DNA of 52,775 bases from Gammaproteobacteria bacterium CG_4_10_14_0_2_um_filter_38_22 (GTDB lineage Bacteria > Pseudomonadota > Gammaproteobacteria > Coxiellales > Coxiellaceae): assembly GCA_002793195.1 (NCBI GenBank), contig PFPT01000013.1, forward strand, positions 1-52,775, read 5' to 3'. Positions 1 to 8,523 of this stretch are shown one piece after another (the stretch's first letter is position 1; the number at the start of each line of letters is the position of its first letter). A program made the position numbers and the translations under genes. The notes beneath the pieces were generated by a model. The model was not told where the DNA came from. It saw nothing but the letters and a program-made list of their open reading frames with translations, and did no database searches.

Positions 1-68
1 CAACAAACGTAAGGGTAAAAAGTTGGCGATTCAATCGGCTTAATGGTAGAAATTGATCAGGGGTGCAA

Positions 69-599
69 TTATAGACACGTATCCTGGCTTGAGCTGATAT
101 TGCGCCAAGCTGCTTGATGTGAGAAATGATAATCTATTAAGTAGGAAGCGAAAATACCAGCTGCAATAGCCAATTGATTTAATGAAACCAGCGCACCACG
201 AAGTTCCTTAGGCGCAATTTCAGAAATGTATAATGGCGCAGCAAATGAAGCAATACCAATTGCAACGCCAACAAATACTCTACCGATAACCAAAAAAGTC
301 ACCGATGTTGCGTAAGCAGCAATGAGTGTGCCGATAATAAAAAGCAAAGCATCGACAATGAGCATGGGCTTTCTGCCGAAATGATCTGTTATTCGACCAC
401 TGATGATAGCGCCAAGACAGGCGCCCAATAAAACACTGCTCACGACAAAGCCATTCATTGCAGACGACAAGTGAAATTGTTGTTTAATAAAAAGAATAGC
501 ACCGGAGATAACCCCAGTGTCATAACCAAATAAAACACCGGATAATGCAGCAATCATTGCTGCGAGCACAACATAGTAACGATTGAATTTGCTTTCCAT
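69..599 (-). pseudogene. Truncated MFS sugar/proton symporter (N-terminal part only)
   Basis: The first roughly 165 residues match the sugar-porter branch of the major facilitator superfamily. The N-terminal helix carries FGYDTGVISGA, the 2-3 loop carries GRITDHFGRKP, and a later loop carries PLYISEIAPKELRGALVSLNQL. The family is normally 450-500 residues with 12 helices. Here homology stops after the Ala-Trp-Arg near position 102, and ten unrelated residues lead to a stop. The other two frames of the remaining 100 bases do not resume a transporter sequence either. ATG at 599 is preferred to the upstream TTG because GGAA precedes it. It starts 21 bases after the minE stop, so it would be transcribed with the min operon. 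It is probably non-functional, broken by an insertion or rearrangement near the window edge; an assembly junction is also possible. Confidence 0.75.
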
Positions 600-620
600 G
601 CGATTCCATTTGAAAATCAA

Positions 621-893
621 TTAGGCGGTTGCAGCAACTCGATCTGGCAATGTGATATTTAATTCCAAGACCGCATTATTATCTTTGCAATGCAATTCAA
701 TATTCACGCTTTCCATATCTGCTTTCGTATACTTAGCTACCAAACTTAAAATTTCCTGTCTTAGCAAAGGCAAATAATCAGGGCTGTTTCGCTCTGATTT
801 TTCCTGAGCAATAATAATGTGTAGTCGATTTTGGGCCACTTGCGCTGATTTATTACGACGAAAATACGTCATGATATTTAAAATATTCATCAT
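621..893 (-). CDS. minE: Cell division topological specificity factor MinE
   Basis: MinE stimulates the MinD ATPase and drives the pole-to-pole oscillation that keeps the MinC inhibitor away from midcell. At 90 residues it has the family's usual length. The MinD-contact segment Arg-Leu-His-Ile-Ile-Ile-Ala (about residues 23-29) and the following EKSERNSPDYLPLLRQEIL are typical. A short hydrophobic, basic N-terminus fits the membrane-targeting sequence. Two consecutive ATG codons are possible starts; the first overlaps the minD stop in an ATGA arrangement, implying translational coupling. It is the last gene of minC-minD-minE and is followed by a damaged transporter gene. Confidence 0.95.
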   Translation of the reverse strand: MMNILNIMTYFRRNKSAQVAQNRLHIIIAQEKSERNSPDYLPLLRQEILSLVAKYTKADMESVNIELHCKDNNAVLELNITLPDRVAATA

Positions 894-1699
894 GCTGTGA
901 CCTCCTGTTTTCCGCGAAGCAATCGTTTTAAAAAGCCTGTTTTTTTTCTTGTATCTGCTGTGCCTAAAAATTTTGAAATAATTAATTGATATGCTTTACC
1001 GGCATCACTTTTTTGATCCAAAATAACAGGCTCACCCGAATTAGACGCATTGAGTACGCTAAGTGATTCTGGAATGACTCCCAATAATGGAATCCCCAGT
1101 AATTCTTGTATATTTTCAACGCTCATCATTTCGCCGGTGTTTGCGCGTTTTTTTGAAAAACGGGTTACGATTAAAAATTCTTCAAGCGCTTCACCCCGTT
1201 CTGCCTTTTCTGTTTTACTCGATAAAATACCTAAAATGCGATCGGAGTCACGTACAGAAGATACTTCTGGATTTGCAACAACGATGGCAACATCTGCATA
1301 ATACATGGCCATCAATGCCCCTTTTTCAATTCCAGCAGGTGAGTCGCATACGATGTAATCAAATGTTTCCGATAAGGTATCTAGGATTTTTTTTACTGCT
1401 TCTTTTTCTAATGCGTCTTTATCGCGCGTTTGCGATGCCGCTAAAATAGATAAATTTTGAATTTTTTTATCACGAATGAGTGCTTGATGCACATTGGCAT
1501 CACCATGAATGACATTTACAATGTCATAAACAACCCGTCGCTCACAACCCATAATTAAATCCAAATTGCGCAACCCAATATCAAAATCGATCACGACGGT
1601 TTTGAATCCTGCTAAAGCAAGACCTGTTGCTAATGATGCGCTCGTGGTTGTTTTTCCAACGCCACCTTTACCGGAAGTTACTACAATTATTTTAGTCAC
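890..1699 (-). CDS. minD: Septum site-determining ATPase MinD
   Basis: MinD is a membrane-associated ParA/Mrp-type ATPase that recruits MinC to the inner membrane and oscillates under MinE control. The deviant Walker A motif KGGVGKTT is at residues 11-18, and the nucleotide-associated segments VIDFDIGLRNLD and YIVCDSPAGIEKGA follow. The C-terminus has the amphipathic membrane-targeting helix (GFLKRLLRG) expected in MinD. The length of 269 residues matches the E. coli protein. It lies 12 bases after minC and overlaps minE by four bases, a standard min operon. Confidence 0.97.
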   Translation of the reverse strand: MTKIIVVTSGKGGVGKTTTSASLATGLALAGFKTVVIDFDIGLRNLDLIMGCERRVVYDIVNVIHGDANVHQALIRDKKIQNLSILAASQTRDKDALEKEAVKKILDTLSETFDYIVCDSPAGIEKGALMAMYYADVAIVVANPEVSSVRDSDRILGILSSKTEKAERGEALEEFLIVTRFSKKRANTGEMMSVENIQELLGIPLLGVIPESLSVLNASNSGEPVILDQKSDAGKAYQLIISKFLGTADTRKKTGFLKRLLRGKQEVTA

Positions 1700-1711
1700 T
1701 GTTTTTTCCTT

Positions 1712-2386
1712 TTAAACTTCTTCAATGCACAATTTATGATCTCGCAAAAATATTTGCACCGTTTTTTTAGGTATGGACATTGCTTTTATTTTTTCATTGG
1801 TTAAATAGGTTCCTGCGATTGAAACCAATTCTGCTTCTAACTTCGCACAAAAAATTCGCGCGTTCAGGTCACCTGTAGCACCTGCCAACGCACGACCTCG
1901 TAATGGTGCATAAATATGAATATTCCCATCTGCAATCACTTCAGCACCCGAATTTACTGACGCTAAAATAATTAAATCAGCTTCTTTGGCGTATACCTGT
2001 GTTCCAGCGCGAACGGGTTTTGAAATAACTTTAGTTGTCATTTTGACTGTTTCTTTTGCTTTTACAGGTTCTGATTGGGCTTTAATTATTTCGGGTAATA
2101 CAGGCAATACGTCGAGTGTTTTTAAACCACGTGCAGCGATAGGTTGCATTTTAAATTGACGAAGTAAAGCGCAAATTTCTTTAGCATCAAACTGTGGTGC
2201 GTTTTCATCAAGCGCACTAAAATCGACAATAATAGGTGCATTAGTAAAATAGTTTGGTGCTTTAAGGACAATGTTTTCTAATTGACTCTGGAGTAATTCA
2301 GTTTGATGGCTCAGTAATCGCAAAGTAGTAATGGGCAAAAAATCGGCTTTCAGTTGAAAAGAATCTGTCTTTGAAGATTTCACCAT
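1712..2386 (-). CDS. minC: Septum site-determining protein MinC
   Basis: MinC blocks FtsZ assembly away from midcell when MinD recruits it to the membrane. The N-terminal domain (about residues 5-100) contains [14 protein letters not shown], typical of MinC_N. After a charged linker rich in Lys and Val, the C-terminal beta-helix domain carries [16 protein letters not shown] and [13 protein letters not shown], the core MinC_C signature. ATG at 2386 is preferred to the ATG 18 bases upstream. GAGGGTGA lies before it, while the upstream ATG has no ribosome binding site and would add residues not expected from the family alignment. First gene of the min operon. Confidence 0.95.
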   Translation of the reverse strand: MVKSSKTDSFQLKADFLPITTLRLLSHQTELLQSQLENIVLKAPNYFTNAPIIVDFSALDENAPQFDAKEICALLRQFKMQPIAARGLKTLDVLPVLPEIIKAQSEPVKAKETVKMTTKVISKPVRAGTQVYAKEADLIILASVNSGAEVIADGNIHIYAPLRGRALAGATGDLNARIFCAKLEAELVSIAGTYLTNEKIKAMSIPKKTVQIFLRDHKLCIEEV

Positions 2387-2436
2387 AATACTTTTCACCC
2401 TCATTAAATTTAGATGAGAATAACACTATCATAACG

Positions 2437-3123
2437 TCACCTCAAGACACCAAAAAAATTAGAAATTAATTGTTCAAGGAAAATAAAATGGTTGCTTATT
2501 TCTGGAAAAGATAACTCAGGGTGCACGCCGGACAACAGGACACGCCCTGCGCCAACAGAACAAAAAATAATAGCCGGCAATGCATTATCAACATAACGTG
2601 CTACTACCTGTGTATTCTGGAATTGTTCTGCGTGTTCAAAATAACAGCCACCATTAAAATACATTGGAAATTGTGTGCCATCTTCCAATTCAACGTCAAC
2701 CGTACGTGCTCCTTTTTCAGAATGGTAAGCAAAATCAGATTCAGCAAAAACAGGCCCAACCGCATTGCCTGAGAAAAAATTGAGTGTGCCGGGTAATTGC
2801 AACTCAAGCGGCAAGTCTTTTGCAAAAATGGTTTTTTGTGCAGCATAATAAGCGCCTGCACATAACCCTAAATAATACCCACCCTGCTCAACAAAAGTTT
2901 TGATGGCTTGATCGCCCGACTCACCCAGCGTCTTATAAAAAGGCAAGCTGCGTCCGCCTGGGATGATCAGCAACGATTGCCCATGTAGTATATTATTTTT
3001 TCCAATATCAGCCCCGCTCACGCACGTTGCAGAATATTTTTTTTTCTGTGCAAAATCCAACAATTTTTCCACGGATTCTGTTGAGGCACCCAGATCATGA
3101 TAAATGAAAATGTGGGACGTCAT
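2437..3123 (-). CDS. BPL_N-type glutamine amidotransferase-like protein
   Basis: This resembles the N-terminal domain of eukaryotic biotin-protein ligase (BPL_N), a class I glutamine-amidotransferase-like fold that also occurs alone in bacteria. Visible features are LIIPGGRSLPFYK, the nucleophile elbow GLCAGAYYA with Cys near residue 92, and a late SGVHPELS that would supply the His and Glu of a catalytic triad. The protein is 228 residues, cytosolic, with no signal peptide. Its ATG overlaps the rdgC stop by one base, so the two are probably co-translated. The true substrate is unknown; the family name describes the fold and does not imply biotin ligase activity. Confidence 0.75.
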   Translation of the reverse strand: MTSHIFIYHDLGASTESVEKLLDFAQKKKYSATCVSGADIGKNNILHGQSLLIIPGGRSLPFYKTLGESGDQAIKTFVEQGGYYLGLCAGAYYAAQKTIFAKDLPLELQLPGTLNFFSGNAVGPVFAESDFAYHSEKGARTVDVELEDGTQFPMYFNGGCYFEHAEQFQNTQVVARYVDNALPAIIFCSVGAGRVLLSGVHPELSFPEISNHFIFLEQLISNFFGVLR

Positions 3124-4040
3124 TAGGCTGCTACCGACTCTATAGATTGAGTGGTATCGGCAAATTCCTCCATTAAGTCATCAATCAATTGCGTTACTAT
3201 TTCGGTCATAATCACAAAATCAGCATCAAAACGTTGTTCAGGTGTTTCGGTATAATCTGATTTTGATAATGATAAAACCGCTTCTTGAAATTGCATGCTG
3301 CGTAGTGAAAAATCACCTGTTAACACAAAATGAATTTGATCTTTCCAGCTTAAAGCTAACTGCGTTATTTCACAGCCTTCTTCTAAAAACGACTGCAGAT
3401 GAGGTGACGATAAATCTTGTTGTTGACAGCGAATGGTTCGGCGTTGTTGTTGTGGGTCTTGTAATACGCCAGATTGTCCAATCACAAAATCAGTTGGCGC
3501 TGTTTTTTTCAGCCAATCCGTCATCACAAATGCAGGTTTTTTAATATCCGGTGATTTTAAATCCAATGGTGCAATGGCGCGTTTTAAAAATGCCACGAAA
3601 CGTTCCACTTTGGCAGCATGATTTGAATTTATAATTAAGCGTTGTCGTTCTAAATCAATCAAGCCGTACACGCGTGTTTTTTTTGTAAATGCTTTTGGCA
3701 ACAAGGTTTGCGTCATTTCATCTTTTAAGGATTGCTTTTCTTTTCCGCGTACAATCCGGGATTCTTTTTTTTCGATCTCCAGTATTTTCTCAATTACTTT
3801 TTGACGAACCACGCTACTGGGTAAAATTTTTTCTTCAAATTGCAAGCAAATCATCCAGAAACGCTTTGAGCCGTAAACCAATTGCGTGCTATTTTCAATC
3901 GGTGAAACCCAACCCAAGCTCGCTGGCAAAGAAGGCAGGCAAGGTGAAAAAGACAATGGCATTAATGCATCAGATAATTTATCCTGGTTGATCGATAATG
4001 GTCTGGAAAATTGGTAAATTGTTGCTTGTTTGAACCACAT
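3123..4040 (-). CDS. rdgC: Recombination-associated protein RdgC
   Basis: RdgC is a ring-shaped, non-specific double-stranded DNA-binding protein that limits RecA loading and strand exchange. The N-terminus MWFKQATIYQF, the LGWVSP segment, the charged stretch around EIEKKESRIVRGKEKQSLKDE and the GLIDLERQRLIINS block are characteristic. At 305 residues it matches the family. ATG at 4040 is chosen because AAGGAG lies eight bases upstream; the longer reading frame lacks such a site. Its stop overlaps the start of the following amidotransferase-like gene. Confidence 0.93.
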   Translation of the reverse strand: MWFKQATIYQFSRPLSINQDKLSDALMPLSFSPCLPSLPASLGWVSPIENSTQLVYGSKRFWMICLQFEEKILPSSVVRQKVIEKILEIEKKESRIVRGKEKQSLKDEMTQTLLPKAFTKKTRVYGLIDLERQRLIINSNHAAKVERFVAFLKRAIAPLDLKSPDIKKPAFVMTDWLKKTAPTDFVIGQSGVLQDPQQQRRTIRCQQQDLSSPHLQSFLEEGCEITQLALSWKDQIHFVLTGDFSLRSMQFQEAVLSLSKSDYTETPEQRFDADFVIMTEIVTQLIDDLMEEFADTTQSIESVAA

Positions 4041-4171
4041 AGTTTGCTCCTTAAAAAAGACCGTCATCATAACGACTCTGAGATAAAAATGATACGATCT
4101 GTTTTTTCATGGCGGAAGAAAACAATACCCCCGCTTTAACAACCCTATTCGACAACATAGAAAGGATTTTT

Positions 4172-5401
4172 ATGCGAATAATCAAGGTGATTTTGAGTAT
4201 TGGTTTTTTGTTGTGCTTTTCCTCGTCATTTGCCCAATTCAGCAATATGATCGTGTTTGGTGATAGTCTATCAGACAACGGCAATTTTCCAGAATCATCG
4301 CGCATCTGGAAAAATCCAACAGCAGCCAAAAAAATCAATAATACATTTGCCCAATTTTATGTGCCCTTTTCTAATCCAGTCGATACCAGTAAAAAACAAT
4401 TTTCAGTGCCGATTTTTAAAAATCGCTTTTTTTTATGGCCTACACTAAACAATTTGTATCTTGCCAAACAAGTTCCTATTGAACCTACTTTTTCAGCACG
4501 ACAATTTCGCAGTATCAGTTGGTCGCATTTGTTTTTAAGCATGGCATTTCAGGATCAATTAACGCGATCGAGCCATGTTTCGCCGAGTGATTTGATCTAT
4601 GCGCGTAAAATTCCGAATTATTTTTCATTTAACTATGCTTGGGGATATGCCACCTCCAGTCAAGATTGCGTCAATCCTTTTTATGTAAAGATTGCCAATT
4701 GCACTGCAACCAGCATTATCCGATCTAAACAACAGTATCTTGCCGATCCAACAAATAAAAACTATCGACGCATTGAAATTCCAGGCATTGCAAAGCAAGT
4801 TGCTTTATTTATTGATGATAAAAATAAAAACAAAGTCAGTGTAAACCAAAAGACGGTATATATTTTTTGGATTGGCGGAAATGATTTAATTGTGGCAAAC
4901 AACGCCTTAAAAAATCACTATGATCCATTGCCAGTACTCAAGTTTTCATTTGGTATAACAGCTTGGCATACGATTCAAGCTATTCATACGCTATTAAAAT
5001 CATTGCCGGAAAATCAAAAACCACCTGTGATTTATATTTTTAATTTATTTAACCCGGCATTAACTCCCGAGTTTTATCAGACAACGATGGGAAAACTGGG
5101 AAACCTATGTGTGTGTGTTTATAATTTTTGGTTAGACGTAGAATCAACTATTTTTAACTTGTTTTCACGTACAAAAACAAAAGTGATTCCCGTTTATCAT
5201 TGGTATCAAAAAAGCAGTAAAAATGACTACTTTAAAAAAACAATGGGGAAATCATGTCAACTCAATAATGGCGATTATGAAAATGCTGTTGTTATCCCAA
5301 AAAATAATTGCGCGGGCTTTATGTTTTGGAATGCGGTGCATCCGGCGATGCCAATGAATGCGATTGTGGCATATCAGTTTTTATTAAAGCTGAAAAAGTA
5401 G
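4172..5401 (+). CDS. Secreted GDSL/SGNH lipase, PlaA-like lysophospholipase/acyltransferase family
   Basis: The protein is 409 residues with a classical signal peptide (residues 1 to about 21, ending SSSFA). Three GDSL-hydrolase blocks are visible: VFGDSLSDNG with nucleophile Ser32, the WIGGNDL block, and a C-terminal NAVHP that supplies the catalytic His. Legionella PlaA, PlaC and PlaD share this layout and act as type II-secreted lysophospholipase A or acyltransferase enzymes; similar substrates are inferred here. Four Cys in the mature region may form disulfides. ATG at 4172 is chosen because AGAAAGGA precedes it and it begins the signal peptide. The last 83 bases overlap the convergent Hpt gene. 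Confidence 0.85.
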   Translation: MRIIKVILSIGFLLCFSSSFAQFSNMIVFGDSLSDNGNFPESSRIWKNPTAAKKINNTFAQFYVPFSNPVDTSKKQFSVPIFKNRFFLWPTLNNLYLAKQVPIEPTFSARQFRSISWSHLFLSMAFQDQLTRSSHVSPSDLIYARKIPNYFSFNYAWGYATSSQDCVNPFYVKIANCTATSIIRSKQQYLADPTNKNYRRIEIPGIAKQVALFIDDKNKNKVSVNQKTVYIFWIGGNDLIVANNALKNHYDPLPVLKFSFGITAWHTIQAIHTLLKSLPENQKPPVIYIFNLFNPALTPEFYQTTMGKLGNLCVCVYNFWLDVESTIFNLFSRTKTKVIPVYHWYQKSSKNDYFKKTMGKSCQLNNGDYENAVVIPKNNCAGFMFWNAVHPAMPMNAIVAYQFLLKLKK

Positions 5402-5717
5402 CGTCTAGCGTTTTTATTTCAGATAACACACAGCGAGAAAGAGAACCGTATTTTTTTTCATCCTGCTTGCTCAGTGCTGTTTGTAATGCAATAGTGGCCT
5501 GCTCTAATTGGGGTGCGCCACAATACAATAATCCGCCGAGTAATTTATGATTGGCTTCACTTAACCCTATCCAATTTTTTTGATCAAGCGCCAATTGAAT
5601 GGCTTGTTCATCAAAATGTATTGCTTTAAGCAATATTTTCAGCATAGCCAATGCGGCTGCTTGATCACTTTCAATGCGTTTTGCGCCCAGTGTGAGGTCA
5701 ATTATCTTTTTTGTCAT
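5319..5717 (-). CDS. Stand-alone histidine phosphotransfer (Hpt) domain protein, BarA/LetS type
   Basis: The 132 residues consist of a single Hpt domain. The block EANHKLLGGLLYCGAPQLEQA matches the phosphoacceptor helix of BarA-type tripartite sensor kinases, with His57 as the likely phosphorylated residue. IDLTLGAKRIESDQAAALAMLKILL matches the first helix of the same domains. No kinase or receiver domain is attached. The ATG overlaps the stop of the upstream membrane-protein gene (ATGA), which argues for coupled translation and a functional pair. The 3' end runs 83 bases into the convergent lipase gene. It could relay phosphate between an unlinked hybrid sensor and its response regulator; the partner is unknown. 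Confidence 0.75.
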   Translation of the reverse strand: MTKKIIDLTLGAKRIESDQAAALAMLKILLKAIHFDEQAIQLALDQKNWIGLSEANHKLLGGLLYCGAPQLEQATIALQTALSKQDEKKYGSLSRCVLSEIKTLDATFSALIKTDMPQSHSLASPDAPHSKT

Positions 5718-7240
5718 GCTGCAATATTTACAATACAGGTTTCTGCAGGAGCTTTTGCAATTGCTACAGCACATTTTTCTGCAGCAGTTTTTGTTTGGTT
5801 GTTTTGCATGTTAAAAAAAGAAGGGTGACTGCAAGTTGCGCTAACTGAGATAGTTTCTTCCGCTTGTATTTCGCTGCGTTTTTGATCTTCTGCAAGCTCA
5901 AGTTGTTTCACTTGTTCAATTTTTTTAAGTATAAACGCATTTACTTTTTTAATTGAGGTCATCGCTTCGGCCTCTATTGCGATGCCTTCATCTGATGCTT
6001 CAGTTGTTATTGTGGTGCAAGCAGTTGTTTCTTCATTTAGTATTGTAAGTGCATTTGCTTCTGGGGTTGGTGTTGCCATACGCGTATCGCTTTCTTCAAT
6101 TGATATTGTGATATGTGCATCCGCTGCGTGTTCATTCAGTGTTAATTTTATAACAGATTGTTTAATCCACATTTCATAAATGAAATTTAAAGCAGCCGTG
6201 AGCCCAATAACAGTTCCGCCTATCGGCAGTAAAAGAGCAGTTTCTGATGTTTCAAAGTAGGCTATCATCGCTAACGCTGCGCCTAACACATAAAATCCAG
6301 CAACGCCTAATGCAATGCTGTCTTGTGATCTCACTTCACGCTGTGAATCACGCAATGCTTTTTGGATAACTGTTTTGCCATCCATTCTTTCAATCATTTT
6401 TTCGTAAGTATTATAATTTAAATGGTCAACTATAATATTTCGCGTTAATAAAAATGAAAATAAACTCACTGTAAATAAAGTAGCGTAATCTTGTCGCATA
6501 CAAGCAGCGCCACGTAATATAGGCCAAACAAAATCCTGTGATAGCATAGGCCAATTGCGAGCAAGCTGATCTTTTAATTTCAAAGTTGCAGGCAGTGCTT
6601 TTTCTTTATCACTCATTTTATCGTTATAGTTTAGCGCGTATTTTGCTATGACAAATAAGGTTGCTGTTAATCGAATCGCTGGTAATAAACAGGCCAAGAC
6701 AAGCAAAGCCAAATTAATATTACCCGCTATCACTGAGAAATTTTCTCGTGGAAAAGCCAACAGAAAATCAGTGACTGCGTGATAAAGCCGCGTCAACAAA
6801 GAACGCACTTGTTGTCCACGTGATACATAGTGAATGAAGTGATCTGCTGGGCTTCTCTTTGTAGACAAAGGAAGCAGTAATGGGAATGCTTCACCGCTCA
6901 TTGGGTCAGCATTTAAACTGCCTTCACCATTAAGATTAAGCGTCATAGTCGATGGCTGTGGTGAATCTTCATCGATATCAGAAAGCGCTTTTTTCCATTC
7001 TTCTTCTGAAAAAGCCCCTCTTGTTTGCAACTGGCTGAGTCTTTTTACAAGATCAGCTAAAATAGCTGGCGACTCCTTGTGTTTTTTTTCATGGAGAGAA
7101 AGTGCCGCTATTATTTTTTCGATATAGATACGCTGCGCATAAATTTTTTCATAATCATCGCTAGAGATATTATCAACACTCAGAATAAGCATTAATAGCT
7201 CTGATGCTGTGATTTCTGCTCTTTTCGCTTCTGTTCTCAT
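5714..7240 (-). CDS. Unknown four-helix membrane protein with large cytosolic-type termini
   Basis: No family was recognised. Of 508 residues, 1-165 are charged and mostly helical. Four hydrophobic segments lie near residues 168-203, 254-272, 308-329 and 336-358, and a soluble, Thr/Glu/Ala-rich tail of about 145 residues follows. There is no signal peptide. Its stop overlaps the Hpt start, so both are probably made together. The start ATG at 7240 has AGG about ten bases upstream. A CTTAATGTT half-site lies about 83 bases before the ATG (7323-7331). The shape would suit a Legionellales-specific membrane protein or a membrane-inserting effector, but that is only a guess. Confidence 0.7.
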   Translation of the reverse strand: MRTEAKRAEITASELLMLILSVDNISSDDYEKIYAQRIYIEKIIAALSLHEKKHKESPAILADLVKRLSQLQTRGAFSEEEWKKALSDIDEDSPQPSTMTLNLNGEGSLNADPMSGEAFPLLLPLSTKRSPADHFIHYVSRGQQVRSLLTRLYHAVTDFLLAFPRENFSVIAGNINLALLVLACLLPAIRLTATLFVIAKYALNYNDKMSDKEKALPATLKLKDQLARNWPMLSQDFVWPILRGAACMRQDYATLFTVSLFSFLLTRNIIVDHLNYNTYEKMIERMDGKTVIQKALRDSQREVRSQDSIALGVAGFYVLGAALAMIAYFETSETALLLPIGGTVIGLTAALNFIYEMWIKQSVIKLTLNEHAADAHITISIEESDTRMATPTPEANALTILNEETTACTTITTEASDEGIAIEAEAMTSIKKVNAFILKKIEQVKQLELAEDQKRSEIQAEETISVSATCSHPSFFNMQNNQTKTAAEKCAVAIAKAPAETCIVNIAA

Positions 7241-7370
7241 TAGTTTCTTACCTATGATAGCCCTTTAGTAAAATTTGATGCTTTTCCAACATATGCTTTG
7301 ATTCTTACTATTGTAATACGCTAACATTAAGGCACTCTGAAATCGCGTACATTATTTTTAAAATAAACCT

Positions 7371-8501
7371 ATGAATTCACAAGAAACATACGAAAAACGA
7401 CTTACTAAAAAGGTCAAATCTTTGCGATGGCAAAAGCTCCATTTGGACCCTTTTTTGTTATTGGGGTTAATTGCATTGGCCACTATTGGCCTGTTTATAC
7501 TGTACAGCGCGAGCAATGCCAGCAGTGTCGTAGTTGAAAAACAAGCCTATCGTTTGGCATTATCATTTGCATTAATGTGTTTATTTGCGCAAATTCCCTA
7601 CCAGTATTATAAACAATGGGCGCCATGGTTATACGGTATCAGCTTTGCTTTATTATTAGCAGTATTGGTCGTGGGGAAAGTGGATATGGGTGCGCGACGC
7701 TGGCTATCGCTGGGTTTTTTTCGCTTCCAACCCTCTGAAATAATGACCTTAGCGATGCCGATTATGTTGGCATGGTATTTAAGTGAAAAAGAATTACCCC
7801 CAACCTACTCGGTCATGCTCATTGCCGGCGTGATGATTTTAATGCCCGCCTTATTTATTGCAAAAGAGCCTGATTTAGGTACTGCTATTGTTGTCACGCT
7901 TGCTGGATTTTTTGTGTTGTTGCTTGCTGGCATGCGGTGGCGCATTATCGGTGCGCTGGGTGCATTATTAGTCTTGCTTTCTCCTGTGATTTGGCATTTT
8001 ATGCACACCTACCAGAAAGATCGCGTACTCACTTTTTTAAATCCGGAGCGTGATCCGCTCGGCAGCGGCTATCACATCATTCAATCTAAAATTGCGATTG
8101 GTTCTGGCGGCATTTTTGGAAAAGGATGGATGCATGGAACACAATCACACCTGTCTTTTTTACCTGCACACACAACTGACTTTATTTTTGCAGTAAGTGG
8201 TGAAGAATTAGGGCTGATTGGTTGCTTTGCCATTATCTTCATTTTTCTACTGATTTTTGCGCGTTGCTTATACATCAGCTTACAAGCACAAGACAATTTT
8301 ACGCGTTTACTATCAGGCACGATAGGATTAACCTTTATTGCATCTGCATTTATTAATTTAGGTATGGTTACGGGTATTTTACCTGTCGTTGGTGTACCTT
8401 TACCTTTAGTGAGTTATGGTGGTAGCTCCATGATTTCACTCATGATTAATTTTGGCATTATTATGTCAATCCATACACATCGACGATTATGGTCAAGTTA
8501 G
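7371..8501 (+). CDS. rodA: Rod-shape peptidoglycan glycosyltransferase RodA
   Basis: RodA is a SEDS-family membrane enzyme that polymerises lipid II for side-wall elongation together with PBP2. At 376 residues it has about ten hydrophobic segments. The SEDS signatures are clear: GARRWLSLGFFRFQPSEIMTLAMP, FIAKEPDLGTA with the catalytic-type Asp, and SGEELGLIG. The C-terminal GILPVVGVPLPLVSYGGSS is diagnostic. The start ATG has no strong ribosome binding site. It heads a plus-strand run with mltB 22 bases downstream; the PBP2 gene that often precedes rodA is absent, the upstream neighbour being a divergent gene. Confidence 0.95.
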   Translation: MNSQETYEKRLTKKVKSLRWQKLHLDPFLLLGLIALATIGLFILYSASNASSVVVEKQAYRLALSFALMCLFAQIPYQYYKQWAPWLYGISFALLLAVLVVGKVDMGARRWLSLGFFRFQPSEIMTLAMPIMLAWYLSEKELPPTYSVMLIAGVMILMPALFIAKEPDLGTAIVVTLAGFFVLLLAGMRWRIIGALGALLVLLSPVIWHFMHTYQKDRVLTFLNPERDPLGSGYHIIQSKIAIGSGGIFGKGWMHGTQSHLSFLPAHTTDFIFAVSGEELGLIGCFAIIFIFLLIFARCLYISLQAQDNFTRLLSGTIGLTFIASAFINLGMVTGILPVVGVPLPLVSYGGSSMISLMINFGIIMSIHTHRRLWSS

Positions 8502-8523
8502 TTTTATTTTTACAAGGAGTTTT

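Noticed and set aside
1-101. Insertion-sequence end at the left edge
   Set aside because: The transporter homology stops abruptly, but 100 bases without a recognised transposase or terminal repeat are not enough to call a mobile element.
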